Assembly (NCBI RefSeq): GCF_006439355.1
Contig: NZ_VFTG01000019.1
Coordinates: 1 to 64,000, forward strand
From: Mesorhizobium sp. B4-1-3
Lineage (GTDB): Bacteria; Pseudomonadota; Alphaproteobacteria; Rhizobiales; Rhizobiaceae
Length of the DNA stretch: 64,000 nucleotides
Reading direction: 5' to 3'
Below are positions 41,327-50,128 of this stretch, piece by piece; the stretch's first letter is position 1, and every line of letters starts with the position of its first letter. The notes below the pieces were generated by a model. That model searched no databases. It was given only the letters and a program-made list of their open reading frames with translations, and was not told where the DNA came from. Made by a program: the position numbers and the translations under genes.

Positions 41327-42505
41327 ATGAAAGCCCTGACATGGCATGGCAAAGGCGACATTCGTTGCGATCAGGTCGCCGATCCGACGATCGAGAACGA
41401 TCGCGACATCGTCATCAAGGTCACCTGCTGCGCCATATGCGGCTCGGACCTGCATCTGATGGACGGCTACATGCCGACGATGAGATCGGGCGACGTACTG
41501 GGCCACGAAACCATGGGCGAAGTGGTGGAGGTCGGCCGCGCCCACACGAAGTTCAAGAAAGGTGATCGTGTCGTCGTGCCTTTCAACATCTCCTGCGGCG
41601 AGTGCTGGTTCTGCCAGAACGGCCTGTTCTCGCTCTGCGACCGGTCGAACCCCAACGCCGAGCAGGCTGCCAAGGTTATGGGCCAGTCGCCCGCGGGCCT
41701 GTTCGGCTATTCGCATCTGGTCGGCGGCTATTGGGGAGGACAAGCCGAGTATCTGCGCGTTCCGTTTGCCGATGTCGGCCCCATCAAGGTGCCCGACGGC
41801 ATCGATGACGAGCAGGTGCTTTTCCTCTCCGATATCTTTCCGACCGGCTACATGGCGGCCGAAAACGCCGGCATCCAGGAAGGCGACACTGTCGCCATCT
41901 GGGGTTGCGGACCGGTCGGCCAGTTTGCCATCCAGAGCGCGTGGATGCTCGGCGCCGGCCGCGTCATCGCTATCGACAAGGTGCCGGAACGGCTCGCCAT
42001 GGCGCACGACTACGGCAAGGCGGAAACGCTCGATTTCAGCAATTCCGATATTTACGATGCCCTGATGGCCATGACCGACGGTCGCGGCCCCGACAGTTGC
42101 ATCGACTGCGTCGGCACGGAGGCCGACGCCACCGCAACATCCGATTCCATGCTCGACAAGGCCAAGGCCACCGTCTATCTCGGCACCGACCGGCCGCATG
42201 TGCTGCGCGAGGTGATCTATTGCTGCCGCAAGGGCGGCACCATCTCGGTGCCCGGCGTCTATATCGGCCTGGTGGATCACATTCCCTTCGGTGCGGCGAT
42301 GAACAAGGGGCTGACATTCCGCATGGGCCAGACCCACACCCAGCGCTATCTCGAGCCGCTCCTTCAAAAGGTCGAGAGAGGCGAGATCGACCCATCCTTC
42401 GTCATCACCCACCGCGCCGGTCTTGAAGACGGACCCAGCCTCTACAGGACATTCCGCGACAAGCAGGACGGCTGCATCAAAGTGGTGATGCGCCCGCACG
42501 GCTGA
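41327..42505 (+). CDS. Zinc-dependent alcohol dehydrogenase (glutathione-independent formaldehyde dehydrogenase-like)
   Basis: 392 residues of the medium-chain family. Catalytic zinc ligands are in CAICGSDLH near residue 37 and GHETMGEV near residue 60. The structural zinc Cys are in CGECWFCQNGLFSLC near residues 90-104. The nucleotide loop is WGCGPVGQFA near residue 193. The ~390-residue length and the insertion after the structural zinc (NPNAEQAAKVMGQSPAGLFG) resemble FdhA-like enzymes. NAD-dependent oxidation of small aldehydes or alcohols is likely; the substrate is not determined. Confidence 0.92.
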   Translation: MKALTWHGKGDIRCDQVADPTIENDRDIVIKVTCCAICGSDLHLMDGYMPTMRSGDVLGHETMGEVVEVGRAHTKFKKGDRVVVPFNISCGECWFCQNGLFSLCDRSNPNAEQAAKVMGQSPAGLFGYSHLVGGYWGGQAEYLRVPFADVGPIKVPDGIDDEQVLFLSDIFPTGYMAAENAGIQEGDTVAIWGCGPVGQFAIQSAWMLGAGRVIAIDKVPERLAMAHDYGKAETLDFSNSDIYDALMAMTDGRGPDSCIDCVGTEADATATSDSMLDKAKATVYLGTDRPHVLREVIYCCRKGGTISVPGVYIGLVDHIPFGAAMNKGLTFRMGQTHTQRYLEPLLQKVERGEIDPSFVITHRAGLEDGPSLYRTFRDKQDGCIKVVMRPHG

Positions 42506-42562
42506 TCGGGCGTGCATCTCGGGCGCCGCTTTGTAGCGTCAACCAAACCAGGGAGGTTCGCA

Positions 42563-42802
42563 ATGACGCAACCGAAAGACACCTCCAAGCCTGCAGTCAA
42601 GTCGCCCGATCCCGAAGGGCTTCCGCATCCGCGTCGCGATGCGCAGAACAGCGATGCGGGCGCGAGACCGACTACGCCAAAGACCGCCGGCGCAGGGCAG
42701 CCCTCGTCCTCGCCGCTCGACAACCGGGTTGCCAACCGCAACGCCGGCCGGCGCCGCGAGGCTGGGCAGACGCCCAGGCCGACGGACAAGCCGCTCGATT
42801 GA
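42563..42802 (+). CDS. Small hydrophilic disordered protein
   Basis: 79 residues, rich in Pro, Ser, Arg and Asp (PAVKSPDPEGLPHPRRDAQN, later RRREAGQTPRPTDKPLD). Excellent ribosome site AGGGAGG. Lies 57 bases after the alcohol dehydrogenase with no separate promoter motif, so probably co-transcribed. Hydrophilin-like, comparable to 34217 and 62814. Confidence 0.7.
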   Translation: MTQPKDTSKPAVKSPDPEGLPHPRRDAQNSDAGARPTTPKTAGAGQPSSSPLDNRVANRNAGRRREAGQTPRPTDKPLD

Positions 42803-42896
42803 GGGGGACGAACAAATGCCGCAGCCTGACCGCCGTCGCGGCACCTTTGCATGGTCTCCGGTCCCTGCAACGGCGCCATGACACTTTCCTTGGCTG

Positions 42897-43169
42897 TCAA
42901 CTCTTTCGGCTGCGCTCGACGAATTTGTTGAAGCGGCTCGTTCCGCCGCTGCCGGCTTTATCCTGATGCAGGAAGGCGAGATCGTTCTCGTCGAAAATGC
43001 GGAAGAATTCGTCCCACTCGATCGCCTCGAACGTGTCTTCTGGCTCGCCGAAATCGATGCGCAGGATGCCGCCTTCGCCTTTGGTGCGAACGACGGCCGG
43101 TCGGCCCTTCCGTTCTTCCACCCATTTCCGGATCTCGTCATGATCGGTGGTCGTCTTGGCCTCGGACAT
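42897..43169 (-). CDS. Conserved 90-residue protein of unknown function (paralogue of 28813-29076)
   Basis: MSEAKTTTDHDEIRKW opens a domain with GRPAVV, LRIDFGEPEDTF, IEWDEFFRIFDENDLAFLHQ and SRFNKFVER, aligned over its whole length with the protein at 28813. AAAGGGA precedes the ATG. A perfect EcfG-like promoter lies 40 bases upstream, back-to-back with the promoter of the glycan cluster. Function unknown. Confidence 0.85.
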   Translation of the reverse strand: MSEAKTTTDHDEIRKWVEERKGRPAVVRTKGEGGILRIDFGEPEDTFEAIEWDEFFRIFDENDLAFLHQDKAGSGGTSRFNKFVERSRKS

Positions 43170-43209
43170 GGATTTCCCTTTCTCGCAGCGACGGTTGGTG
43201 AGCGGTCCT

Positions 43210-43234
43210 AACAGCAGCCGGCAGGCAATGTTCC
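43210..43234 (-). promoter_or_regulatory. Candidate EcfG promoter
   Basis: Minus strand GGAAC, 17 bases, GTT, for the 90-residue paralogue gene. Confidence 0.6.
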
Positions 43235-43296
43235 AGCGGGTGCACAGCCCTGTCCAAGCTGCGTAAGCTCCCGCGGCGGGAACTTTGTTGAAGCAG

Positions 43297-43321
43297 GGAA
43301 CAAACCTTTTAGCGCGCAGTT
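43297..43321 (+). promoter_or_regulatory. Candidate EcfG promoter of the glycan cluster (first half)
   Basis: GGAAC, 17 bases, GTT, 35 bases before the GTG start of the first SDR. The eight genes to 52292 follow without any gap above 3 bases, so this promoter could serve all of them. Confidence 0.6.
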
Positions 43322-43356
43322 CGGGGCGCCGAAGCAAAATCCGCAAGGGAGTCATC

Positions 43357-44463
43357 GTGGAACGCATATTGGTTACGGGAGGTTGCGGCTTCATCGGCCG
43401 CCACGTCGCCCAGGAACTCACCGACCATGGCTATCAGGTGCGCCTGCTGGATGCGCTTGTCGACCAGGTGCACGGCGCCGAAGCCATCAGTCTTCCGACT
43501 GGAGTCGAGTTGATAAAGGGCGACGTGCGCGACCGCGATGCGGTCGTCGAGGCGATTTCGGGTGTCGACGCGGTCATCCACCTGGCGGCCGAGGTCGGCG
43601 TCGGCCAGTCCATGTACGAGATCGCCCGCTATGTCGGCGCGAACGATCTCGGCACCGCGGTGCTGCTCGAGGCGTTGATCAAGCATCCGGTCGAACGGAT
43701 CGTGGTGGCGTCCTCCATGAGCATCTACGGCGAAGGCCTTTACCAGACCCCGGACGGGGAGCGGATTGACAATGCGCGCCGCAAGCCAGCCGAGATCAGG
43801 GATGGTCTGTGGAATCTCAAATCAGCATCGGGCGAGGTGCTGTTGCCAATTCCCACCGACGAGGAGAAACGGCCCGATCTCGCCTCGATCTACGCGCTGA
43901 CAAAATACGCTCAGGAGCGCGCCGTGCTGATCTTCGGGCAGGCCTATGGCATCGACGCGGTGGCGTTACGCCTCTTCAACGTCTTCGGCGCCGGACAGGC
44001 GCTCTCCAATCCTTATACCGGCGTTCTCGCCAACTTCGCCTCGCGCCTCGCCAACGGCAAGCGGCCGACGATCTTCGAGGATGGCGAGCAGAAGCGCGAC
44101 TTCGTGCATGTGCGCGATGTCGCCACCGCGTTCCGGCTGGCGCTGGAGCAACGCCAGGCAGCCGGGCATGCCATCAACATCGGCAGCGGCCACGCCTATT
44201 CGATCAGCGAAGTAGCCCGTCTTCTTGCGAAGGCGATGGGCATCCCCAAGCGCCCGCCCGAAATACTCGGCAAGGCGCGCTCGGGCGATATCCGCAACTG
44301 CTTCGCCGATATTGCCAAGGCGCGCGAACTGCTCGGCTTCGAGCCAAAGCACCGACTGGAAAATTCGCTTGGAGAGTTCGCGGCCTGGGTTCGCAACAGC
44401 GTCGTCATCGACCGGGGCGCCGACATGCGGCGCGAATTGGAAGAGCGGGGACTGGTCTCATGA
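43357..44463 (+). CDS. Extended SDR, NAD-dependent sugar epimerase/dehydratase
   Basis: 368 residues from a GTG with AAGGGAG 6 bases upstream. Rossmann motif VTGGCGFIGRHVAQEL at the N-terminus, HLAAEVGVGQSMYEI, active Ser/Thr in SSMSIYGEG, and YALTKYAQE (YxxxK) near residue 191; LRLFNVFGAGQALSNPYTG follows. It acts on a nucleotide sugar (4-epimerase or 4,6-dehydratase type; the choice cannot be made from sequence). First gene of the cluster; its stop overlaps the next start (ATGA). Confidence 0.9.
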   Translation: MERILVTGGCGFIGRHVAQELTDHGYQVRLLDALVDQVHGAEAISLPTGVELIKGDVRDRDAVVEAISGVDAVIHLAAEVGVGQSMYEIARYVGANDLGTAVLLEALIKHPVERIVVASSMSIYGEGLYQTPDGERIDNARRKPAEIRDGLWNLKSASGEVLLPIPTDEEKRPDLASIYALTKYAQERAVLIFGQAYGIDAVALRLFNVFGAGQALSNPYTGVLANFASRLANGKRPTIFEDGEQKRDFVHVRDVATAFRLALEQRQAAGHAINIGSGHAYSISEVARLLAKAMGIPKRPPEILGKARSGDIRNCFADIAKARELLGFEPKHRLENSLGEFAAWVRNSVVIDRGADMRRELEERGLVS

Positions 44464-45533
44464 CCCAGACGTACCGCCATGGCCGCAAGGGGCCGATAGC
44501 CGTCATCGGCGGCAGCGGCTTTATCGGTTCCAATCTCGCCGACAGCCTGCTTTCCGACGGGGAAACAGTGCTGGTCGTCGACAATCTCAGCCGTCCAGGC
44601 GTCGAGCAGAATCTCGACTGGCTGGCGCAAAAGCATGGCGAGCGGCTGATCGCCGAAATCGTCGACATACGCGACCTCAGCGCGTTGGCCACGGCACTGG
44701 GGCCGGCAAAGGCCATTTTCCATCTCGCAGCTCAGACCGCGGTGACAACCAGCCTGGCCGATCCCGCGCAAGATTTCGACATCAACCTCAAAGGCACGTT
44801 CAACGTGCTGGAAGTTGCCCGCGGCACTGGAATTCCCGTGGTCTTCGCCAGCACCAACAAGGTCTACGGCAGCCTGCCCCAGATCACGGTGAGAGAAGCC
44901 GACGATCACTATGAACCGCTTGACGAGGCGGTTCGTACGAGCGGCGTCGATGAGAAGGTCGGCCTTGATTTCTGCACGCCCTATGGCTGCTCGAAGGGCG
45001 CAGCCGACCAGTATGTCCTCGACTACTGCAAGTCCTACGGCTTGCCGACGGCCGTCCTGCGCATGAGCTGCATCTACGGGCCGCGGCAGTTCGGCACGGA
45101 GGACCAGGGCTGGGTCGCACATTTTCTTTTGAGCGCCTTGTCCGGCCAGCCGATTACCATTTACGGCGACGGCCGGCAGGTGCGCGACATCCTGCACGTA
45201 TCCGATGCCGTGGCTGCATATCGCGGCGTGCTCGCCAGGATCGAGGACGTCAAGGGCCAGGCATTCAATCTGGGCGGCGGTCCGCGCAACACGGTCAGCC
45301 TGCGCGTGCTGCTGGCGCAAATCGCCGACATGACCGGCAGCGAAATCGCGATCCGCCATGACCGCGAACGCCTTGGCGATCAGCCCTTCTTCGTCGCCGA
45401 CACGCGCAAGCTGCAAGCCGCGATCGGCTGGCAGGCGCATGTCCCATGGCATGAAGGCGTCTGCGATCTCGCCAGCTGGTTGCTGCGGCATCGGCTCCAA
45501 TCGCGCCCCGAAGCCACGAGGTATGTCGCATGA
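44460..45533 (+). CDS. Extended SDR, CDP-paratose/tyvelose-2-epimerase-like
   Basis: 357 residues: VIGGSGFIGSNLADSL, HLAAQTAVTTSLADP, ASTNKVYGSLP and TPYGCSKGAADQYVLDYCKS (YxxxK), a pattern close to RfbE-type epimerases acting on dideoxy sugars. C-terminal GDGRQVRDILHVSD and FNLGGGPRNTVSL are substrate-binding regions. Coupled to both neighbours by ATGA overlaps. The sugar is unknown. Confidence 0.9.
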   Translation: MTQTYRHGRKGPIAVIGGSGFIGSNLADSLLSDGETVLVVDNLSRPGVEQNLDWLAQKHGERLIAEIVDIRDLSALATALGPAKAIFHLAAQTAVTTSLADPAQDFDINLKGTFNVLEVARGTGIPVVFASTNKVYGSLPQITVREADDHYEPLDEAVRTSGVDEKVGLDFCTPYGCSKGAADQYVLDYCKSYGLPTAVLRMSCIYGPRQFGTEDQGWVAHFLLSALSGQPITIYGDGRQVRDILHVSDAVAAYRGVLARIEDVKGQAFNLGGGPRNTVSLRVLLAQIADMTGSEIAIRHDRERLGDQPFFVADTRKLQAAIGWQAHVPWHEGVCDLASWLLRHRLQSRPEATRYVA

Positions 45534-46822
45534 AAGTCGCCTTGGTCAATCCTCATTGGACCTACGAGCACAGCATCTATTTCGGCTGCCGCCAGCCGCA
45601 TCTGCCGCTGGAGCTCGGCTATTCAAAGGCAATGCTGGAAGCCGAAGGGCACGATGTCCTGATGCTGGATGGCTTGCTGCAGGGGCTCGACAACGAGGCC
45701 CTTGCCGAAAGCGTCGCGGCTTTTCAGCCCGACATGACCGTCGTGACCACCGCGCCGACCTACCTGTTCTGGCGCTGCGCGCCGCCTGAATTGCGCGTGC
45801 CGGCGGAGTTCCTCAACCATCTCGCAGGACGCGGCGGACGCACGGTGGCGGTCGGACCGCATGGCTCGGCGACGCCGGGCCCTACCTTGCGCAAGCTGGG
45901 CGCCGATCTCGTCGTGCGCGGCGAATGCGAGGAGGTGGTGGCGGAGCTCGCGCGGCGAGACGACTGGGGCGAGGTTGCGCATACGGCTCGCCTGGAAGGC
46001 GACGTACCGGCCTGCAATGGCGGCGTGCATGCCAGCACGTTCGTCGATCACCCGGCGCTCGCCTGGCCGTCCGACTGGATCGCCGCGCATGACCATCATC
46101 ATCACAGGTTCGATTCCGTCCAGAGAGGCGCCGGCGCCGAGGTGGAGGCGTCGCGCGGCTGCCCTTACAATTGCAGCTTCTGCGCCAAGATCGATTTTCG
46201 CGATGCCTATCGGCGCCGAAACCACGACGCCGTCATGGCCGAGATCGACGGGCTGATCGCGCAAGGCGTCGGCTACATCTATTTCATCGACGAAATTTTC
46301 CTTCCCCAGAAGGCGCTGCTGGAAGCGCTGGTCGATCGCGACGTCCAGTTCGGCGTCCAGACTCGCATCGACCTCTGGAAGCCGGAACTGCTCCGGCTGC
46401 TCGGCGAAGCCGGCTGCGTCTCGATCGAGGCCGGCCTTGAAAGCCTGACCGTCGAGGGTCGGGCGATGCTTGCCAAGCGCTGCCGGCTGGATACCGAGGA
46501 TCTGGCTGCGCTTCTGGTCGACGCCCGTCGCCACGTGCCTTTCGTCCAGGCCAATCTGATCGGCGTGGTCGAGGACGACCCGGCGCTGGTGGATTATTGG
46601 CGCAAGCACCTCATCGACCACGGCGTCTGGGCGAACGAGCCCGTGCCGCTCTATCCCTATCCGAGCTCTCCCAGCTACCGCGAACTCTGGGGCGAACCCG
46701 ACGACCTCGCCTGGGAACGCGCGCATGAGCACTACCTCGCCTCCTTCCGCTCCTTCAGCGACATCCAGGACCAGCGCCCGCATGCGCTGGCTGAGTTGGA
46801 GTCCTCATGCTGCAGTCACTGA
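45530..46822 (+). CDS. B12-binding-domain radical SAM enzyme
   Basis: 430 residues. An N-terminal cobalamin-binding-like Rossmann domain (KVALVNPHWTYEHSIYFGCR, GYSKAMLEAEGHDVLMLDG) precedes the radical SAM barrel with the cluster motif CPYNCSFCAK (CxxxCxxC) near residue 210. A His-rich HDHHHHRF lies just before it. Class B radical SAM enzymes of this layout do methylations or C-C chemistry on unactivated carbons. I recall a TIGRFAM model for such an enzyme in a conserved 'rhizo-twelve' oligosaccharide locus (TIGR04295), but could not check it. ATGA overlap upstream. Confidence 0.9.
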   Translation: MKVALVNPHWTYEHSIYFGCRQPHLPLELGYSKAMLEAEGHDVLMLDGLLQGLDNEALAESVAAFQPDMTVVTTAPTYLFWRCAPPELRVPAEFLNHLAGRGGRTVAVGPHGSATPGPTLRKLGADLVVRGECEEVVAELARRDDWGEVAHTARLEGDVPACNGGVHASTFVDHPALAWPSDWIAAHDHHHHRFDSVQRGAGAEVEASRGCPYNCSFCAKIDFRDAYRRRNHDAVMAEIDGLIAQGVGYIYFIDEIFLPQKALLEALVDRDVQFGVQTRIDLWKPELLRLLGEAGCVSIEAGLESLTVEGRAMLAKRCRLDTEDLAALLVDARRHVPFVQANLIGVVEDDPALVDYWRKHLIDHGVWANEPVPLYPYPSSPSYRELWGEPDDLAWERAHEHYLASFRSFSDIQDQRPHALAELESSCCSH

Positions 46823-47907
46823 TCCATCGTCCGCGGCGCATCCTGATGACGACCGACGCCGTCGGCGGCGTCTGGCGCTATTCGCTCGACCTGGCGCGCG
46901 AGCTGGCGGCCGGAGGCGACAGCATCGTGCTCGCCGGGCTGGGACCCGAACCTTCTCCGGAGCAGGCGCGGGAGGCGCGGTCTTTCGCCACTCTGGTTTG
47001 GCTCAAATGCCCGCCGGACTGGATGACGCGCGACGAAAAAGATCTCGACAGCTTGCCGGGCGAACTGCGTACCCTCGTCCAGACCTATGCGATCGACCTC
47101 ATCCATCTCAATGCACCGGCGCAAGCGGCCGGCCTTGATCTGGCATGTCCTGTCGTCGCGGTCTCGCATTCATGCGTGGCAACCTGGCTGCACGCGGTGC
47201 GTGGGCAAGCGCCAGCGGACGCTTGGTCGTGGCAGCGAGATCGCAACAAGGCCGGATTCGATCGCGCCGAAGCCGTTGTCGCTCCGAGCCGAAGCCATGC
47301 CGAGATGCTCCAAGTCTGCTATGGCGCGATCGAAGGGTTGAGCGTCGTCCATAATGGCGCCCTGCCCGGCCCGAGGCCAGGACGGCGCGAGCCTTTCGTC
47401 TTCGCAGCTGCGCGCTGGTGGGACGAGGGCAAGAATGCGGCATCGCTCGACGCCGCCGCCGCGCTCTGCGACTGGCCCATTCAGGTCGCCGGCCCGCTCG
47501 CCGGGCCTGACGGACAGCGCGCCCGTTTCGATAACTGCGTCTCGTTCGGGCCAATGGACCACGGCAAAGTTCGCCGGCTGATGAGGCGAGCCGGCATCTT
47601 CGTTTCGAGCTCCATCTACGAGCCTTTCGGTCTGGCCGCCCTTGAGGCCGCGCTGTCGGCCACGCCGCTGGTGCTCGCCGATATCGCGACCTACCGCGAA
47701 ATCTGGGACGGCGCGGCCATGTTCTTCAATGCGCGCGATCCACATGCGCTGGCCGGCTGTATCGAGAACCTGTCCCACGATGAAAGCTTGCGGCGCAAGC
47801 TGGGCAGGCGCGCCGCGCGGCAGGCGCGCAAATTCTCGCTGGGCAAGCAGGTGAGGGTGATGCGCGACGTCTACAACCGGGCGGCGCTGACCGCAGCGGG
47901 GTGTTGA
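46807..47907 (+). CDS. GT4-type glycosyltransferase
   Basis: 366 residues with a GT-B fold. N-terminal VGGVWRYSLDLARELAAGG is the acceptor-side loop, SHSCVATWLHAVRG follows, and the C-terminal donor-binding signature is SSIYEPFGLAALEAALSATP near residues 272-291 (E-x7-E). Transfers a sugar from a nucleotide donor, with retention. Starts inside the radical SAM gene (16-base overlap) with GGAG before the ATG. Confidence 0.9.
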   Translation: MLQSLIHRPRRILMTTDAVGGVWRYSLDLARELAAGGDSIVLAGLGPEPSPEQAREARSFATLVWLKCPPDWMTRDEKDLDSLPGELRTLVQTYAIDLIHLNAPAQAAGLDLACPVVAVSHSCVATWLHAVRGQAPADAWSWQRDRNKAGFDRAEAVVAPSRSHAEMLQVCYGAIEGLSVVHNGALPGPRPGRREPFVFAAARWWDEGKNAASLDAAAALCDWPIQVAGPLAGPDGQRARFDNCVSFGPMDHGKVRRLMRRAGIFVSSSIYEPFGLAALEAALSATPLVLADIATYREIWDGAAMFFNARDPHALAGCIENLSHDESLRRKLGRRAARQARKFSLGKQVRVMRDVYNRAALTAAGC

Positions 47908-47909
47908 CC

Positions 47910-49037
47910 ATGCGTTTTCTATTCTACACCCATTCGGCGGTTTCGGACTGGAACCACGGCAACGCGCATTTCCAGCGCGGCATCATGCGCGAGCTTGCCG
48001 CGCGCGGCCATGAGGTGGTTGCGCTCGAGCCCATCGACGGCTGGAGCCGATCGAACCTGCTCGCCGAGCAAGGCCCCTTTGCCGTCGAGCGCTTCCGCAA
48101 GGATTTTCCGGAACTGAGGGTGGTGGCCTATGCCCCTGGCTTCGAGCACGAAGCCTGGCTGGCCGGCGCGGATGTCGTGATCGTCCACGAATGGACGGAC
48201 AAGGATCTCGTCGCGCGCATCGGACAAGCGCGCGTGCTGAGCAATTTCACGCTACTGTTCCATGACACTCATCATCGTGCGGTATCGGCGACGCAGGCGA
48301 TCGCTGCGCTTCAGCTCGAGCATTATGACGGGGTGCTGGTCTTCGGCGAAGTGCTGCGGGAGAGCTATCTTCGCGCCGGCTGGGGCAGACGGGTGTTCAC
48401 CTGGCATGAGGCGGCGGACGACCGGCTGTTCAAGCCATGCCCGGAAATCGGCCCCGCCTTCGACCTCGTCTGGATCGGCAATTGGGGCGACGATGAACGC
48501 AGCGCCGAGATCGCCGAGTTCCTGATCGAGCCGGCGAGCACACTCCGGCTGTCGGGAACCGTACACGGGGTGCGCTATCCGGCCTATGCCAGCGCCGCGC
48601 TTGCAGAAGCTGGGCTGCGCTATGATGGCTGGATTGCCAATGCCGACGTGCCAAAAGCCTTCGCTCGTCATCGCGTCACCATGCACATCCCCCGCAGGCC
48701 TTACCGAGAGAGCCTGCCGGGCATTCCCACCATTCGCATGTTCGAAGCGTTGGCCTGCGGGATTCCGCTGGTCTCGGCGCCGTGGTCGGATGTCGAAGGG
48801 CTGTTCCGCGCCGGCACGGATTTCCTGTTCGCCCGGAACGGCGCCGAGATGCGAGGACACCTCCGCGATGTGCTGAACGATCGCCAGCGTGCAGAAGCAC
48901 TGGCCGCATCCGGCCTGGAAACCATCCTGGCGCGACACACGTGCCGGCACCGCGCCGACGAGCTGTTCGACATCCTGGCCGCATGCGGCAATCGCGCGGC
49001 GGCCGAAATCAAGCCTGCAAGAGAGGCCGCGGCATGA
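47910..49037 (+). CDS. CgeB-like glycosyltransferase 1
   Basis: 375 residues. N-terminal FYTHSAVSDWNHGNAHFQRG binds the acceptor side; C-terminal PGIPTIRMFEALACGIPLVS is the Glyco_trans_1_2/CgeB-type donor motif. First of four related transferases in the cluster (others at 49034, 50125 and 56178). I use the ATG; an upstream in-frame GTG would overlap the previous gene by 7 bases. Donor and acceptor unknown. Confidence 0.88.
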   Translation: MRFLFYTHSAVSDWNHGNAHFQRGIMRELAARGHEVVALEPIDGWSRSNLLAEQGPFAVERFRKDFPELRVVAYAPGFEHEAWLAGADVVIVHEWTDKDLVARIGQARVLSNFTLLFHDTHHRAVSATQAIAALQLEHYDGVLVFGEVLRESYLRAGWGRRVFTWHEAADDRLFKPCPEIGPAFDLVWIGNWGDDERSAEIAEFLIEPASTLRLSGTVHGVRYPAYASAALAEAGLRYDGWIANADVPKAFARHRVTMHIPRRPYRESLPGIPTIRMFEALACGIPLVSAPWSDVEGLFRAGTDFLFARNGAEMRGHLRDVLNDRQRAEALAASGLETILARHTCRHRADELFDILAACGNRAAAEIKPAREAAA

Positions 49038-50128
49038 AGATAGCCTTTTACGGATCGAGCCTTCTGTCATCCTACTGGAATGGCGCCGCCACCTACTACC
49101 GCGGCTTGCTCAAGGCACTGTCGCAGCGCGGCTATGACATCGTCTTCTATGAGCCCGACGTATACGATCGGCAAAAGCATCGCGATATCGAGGCGCCGGA
49201 CTGGTGCAGCGTCGTCGTCTACGAGCCGACAGCGCATGCGCTGATGCAGGTCGCCTCGCGCGCCGCGCAGGCGGACGTCGTGGTCAAGGCAAGCGGCGTC
49301 GGCTTCGAAGACGATGCGCTGCTGCGCGCGGTTCTCGACAATGCCCGACCGGACGCGCTGACTGTCTTCTGGGATGTCGACGCGCCGGCGACCCTAAGCG
49401 AGTTGCGCAACGATGCCGAACACCCGTTGCATCAAGCGTTGAAGAGGATCGGCATCGTGCTGACCTATGGCGGCGGTGACCCGGTGGTCTGGGACTATCG
49501 GGCGCTCGGCGCGACGGAATGCGTGCCGATCTACAACGCGCTCGATCCGGAGACGCATCATCCGGTCGCCGCAGATCCGCGCTTTGCCTGCGACTTGGCT
49601 TTCCTCGGCAATCGGCTGCCCGACCGTGAGGCGCGTGTCGACACATTTTTCCTCGATCCAGCCCGCGGGCTCGGCGGCCAGCGCTTCCTGCTTGGTGGCT
49701 CCGGTTGGGGGGACAAGCCCTTGCCGGCAAACGTGTCGTGGCTCGGCCATGTCGGCACGCGCGATCACAATGCCTTCAACGTGACGGCGAAGGCGGTGCT
49801 CAACATCAGCCGCGACAGCATGGCGGCCAACGGCTTTTCGCCCGCAACCCGTGTCTTCGAAGCGGCGGGCGCGGGTGCATGCCTGATCACCGACGCCTGG
49901 CTCGGCGTCGAGATGTTTCTAACACCCGGCGAAGAGATCCTGGTCGCCCGGGACGGCGCCGATGTCGCAGAGATCATGCGCACGCTGACGCCGAAGCGGG
50001 CCAAAGCGGTCGGCGCGGCAGCGCTGCGGCGCGTTCTGGCCGAGCACACCTACACGCTGAGGGCTCAGCTGGTGAACGACATCTTCAAGGCGCATTTCGA
50101 GCGCCGGGCAATGGAGGCCGCGGAATGA
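49034..50128 (+). CDS. CgeB-like glycosyltransferase 2
   Basis: 364 residues: FYGSSLLSSYWNGAATYYRG at the N-terminus, FWDVDAPATL near residue 117, LAFLGNRLPDREARV, and NGFSPATRVFEAAGAGACLI in the donor site. The order of motifs equals that of copies 3 and 4. ATGA overlap with copy 1. Confidence 0.9.
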   Translation: MKIAFYGSSLLSSYWNGAATYYRGLLKALSQRGYDIVFYEPDVYDRQKHRDIEAPDWCSVVVYEPTAHALMQVASRAAQADVVVKASGVGFEDDALLRAVLDNARPDALTVFWDVDAPATLSELRNDAEHPLHQALKRIGIVLTYGGGDPVVWDYRALGATECVPIYNALDPETHHPVAADPRFACDLAFLGNRLPDREARVDTFFLDPARGLGGQRFLLGGSGWGDKPLPANVSWLGHVGTRDHNAFNVTAKAVLNISRDSMAANGFSPATRVFEAAGAGACLITDAWLGVEMFLTPGEEILVARDGADVAEIMRTLTPKRAKAVGAAALRRVLAEHTYTLRAQLVNDIFKAHFERRAMEAAE

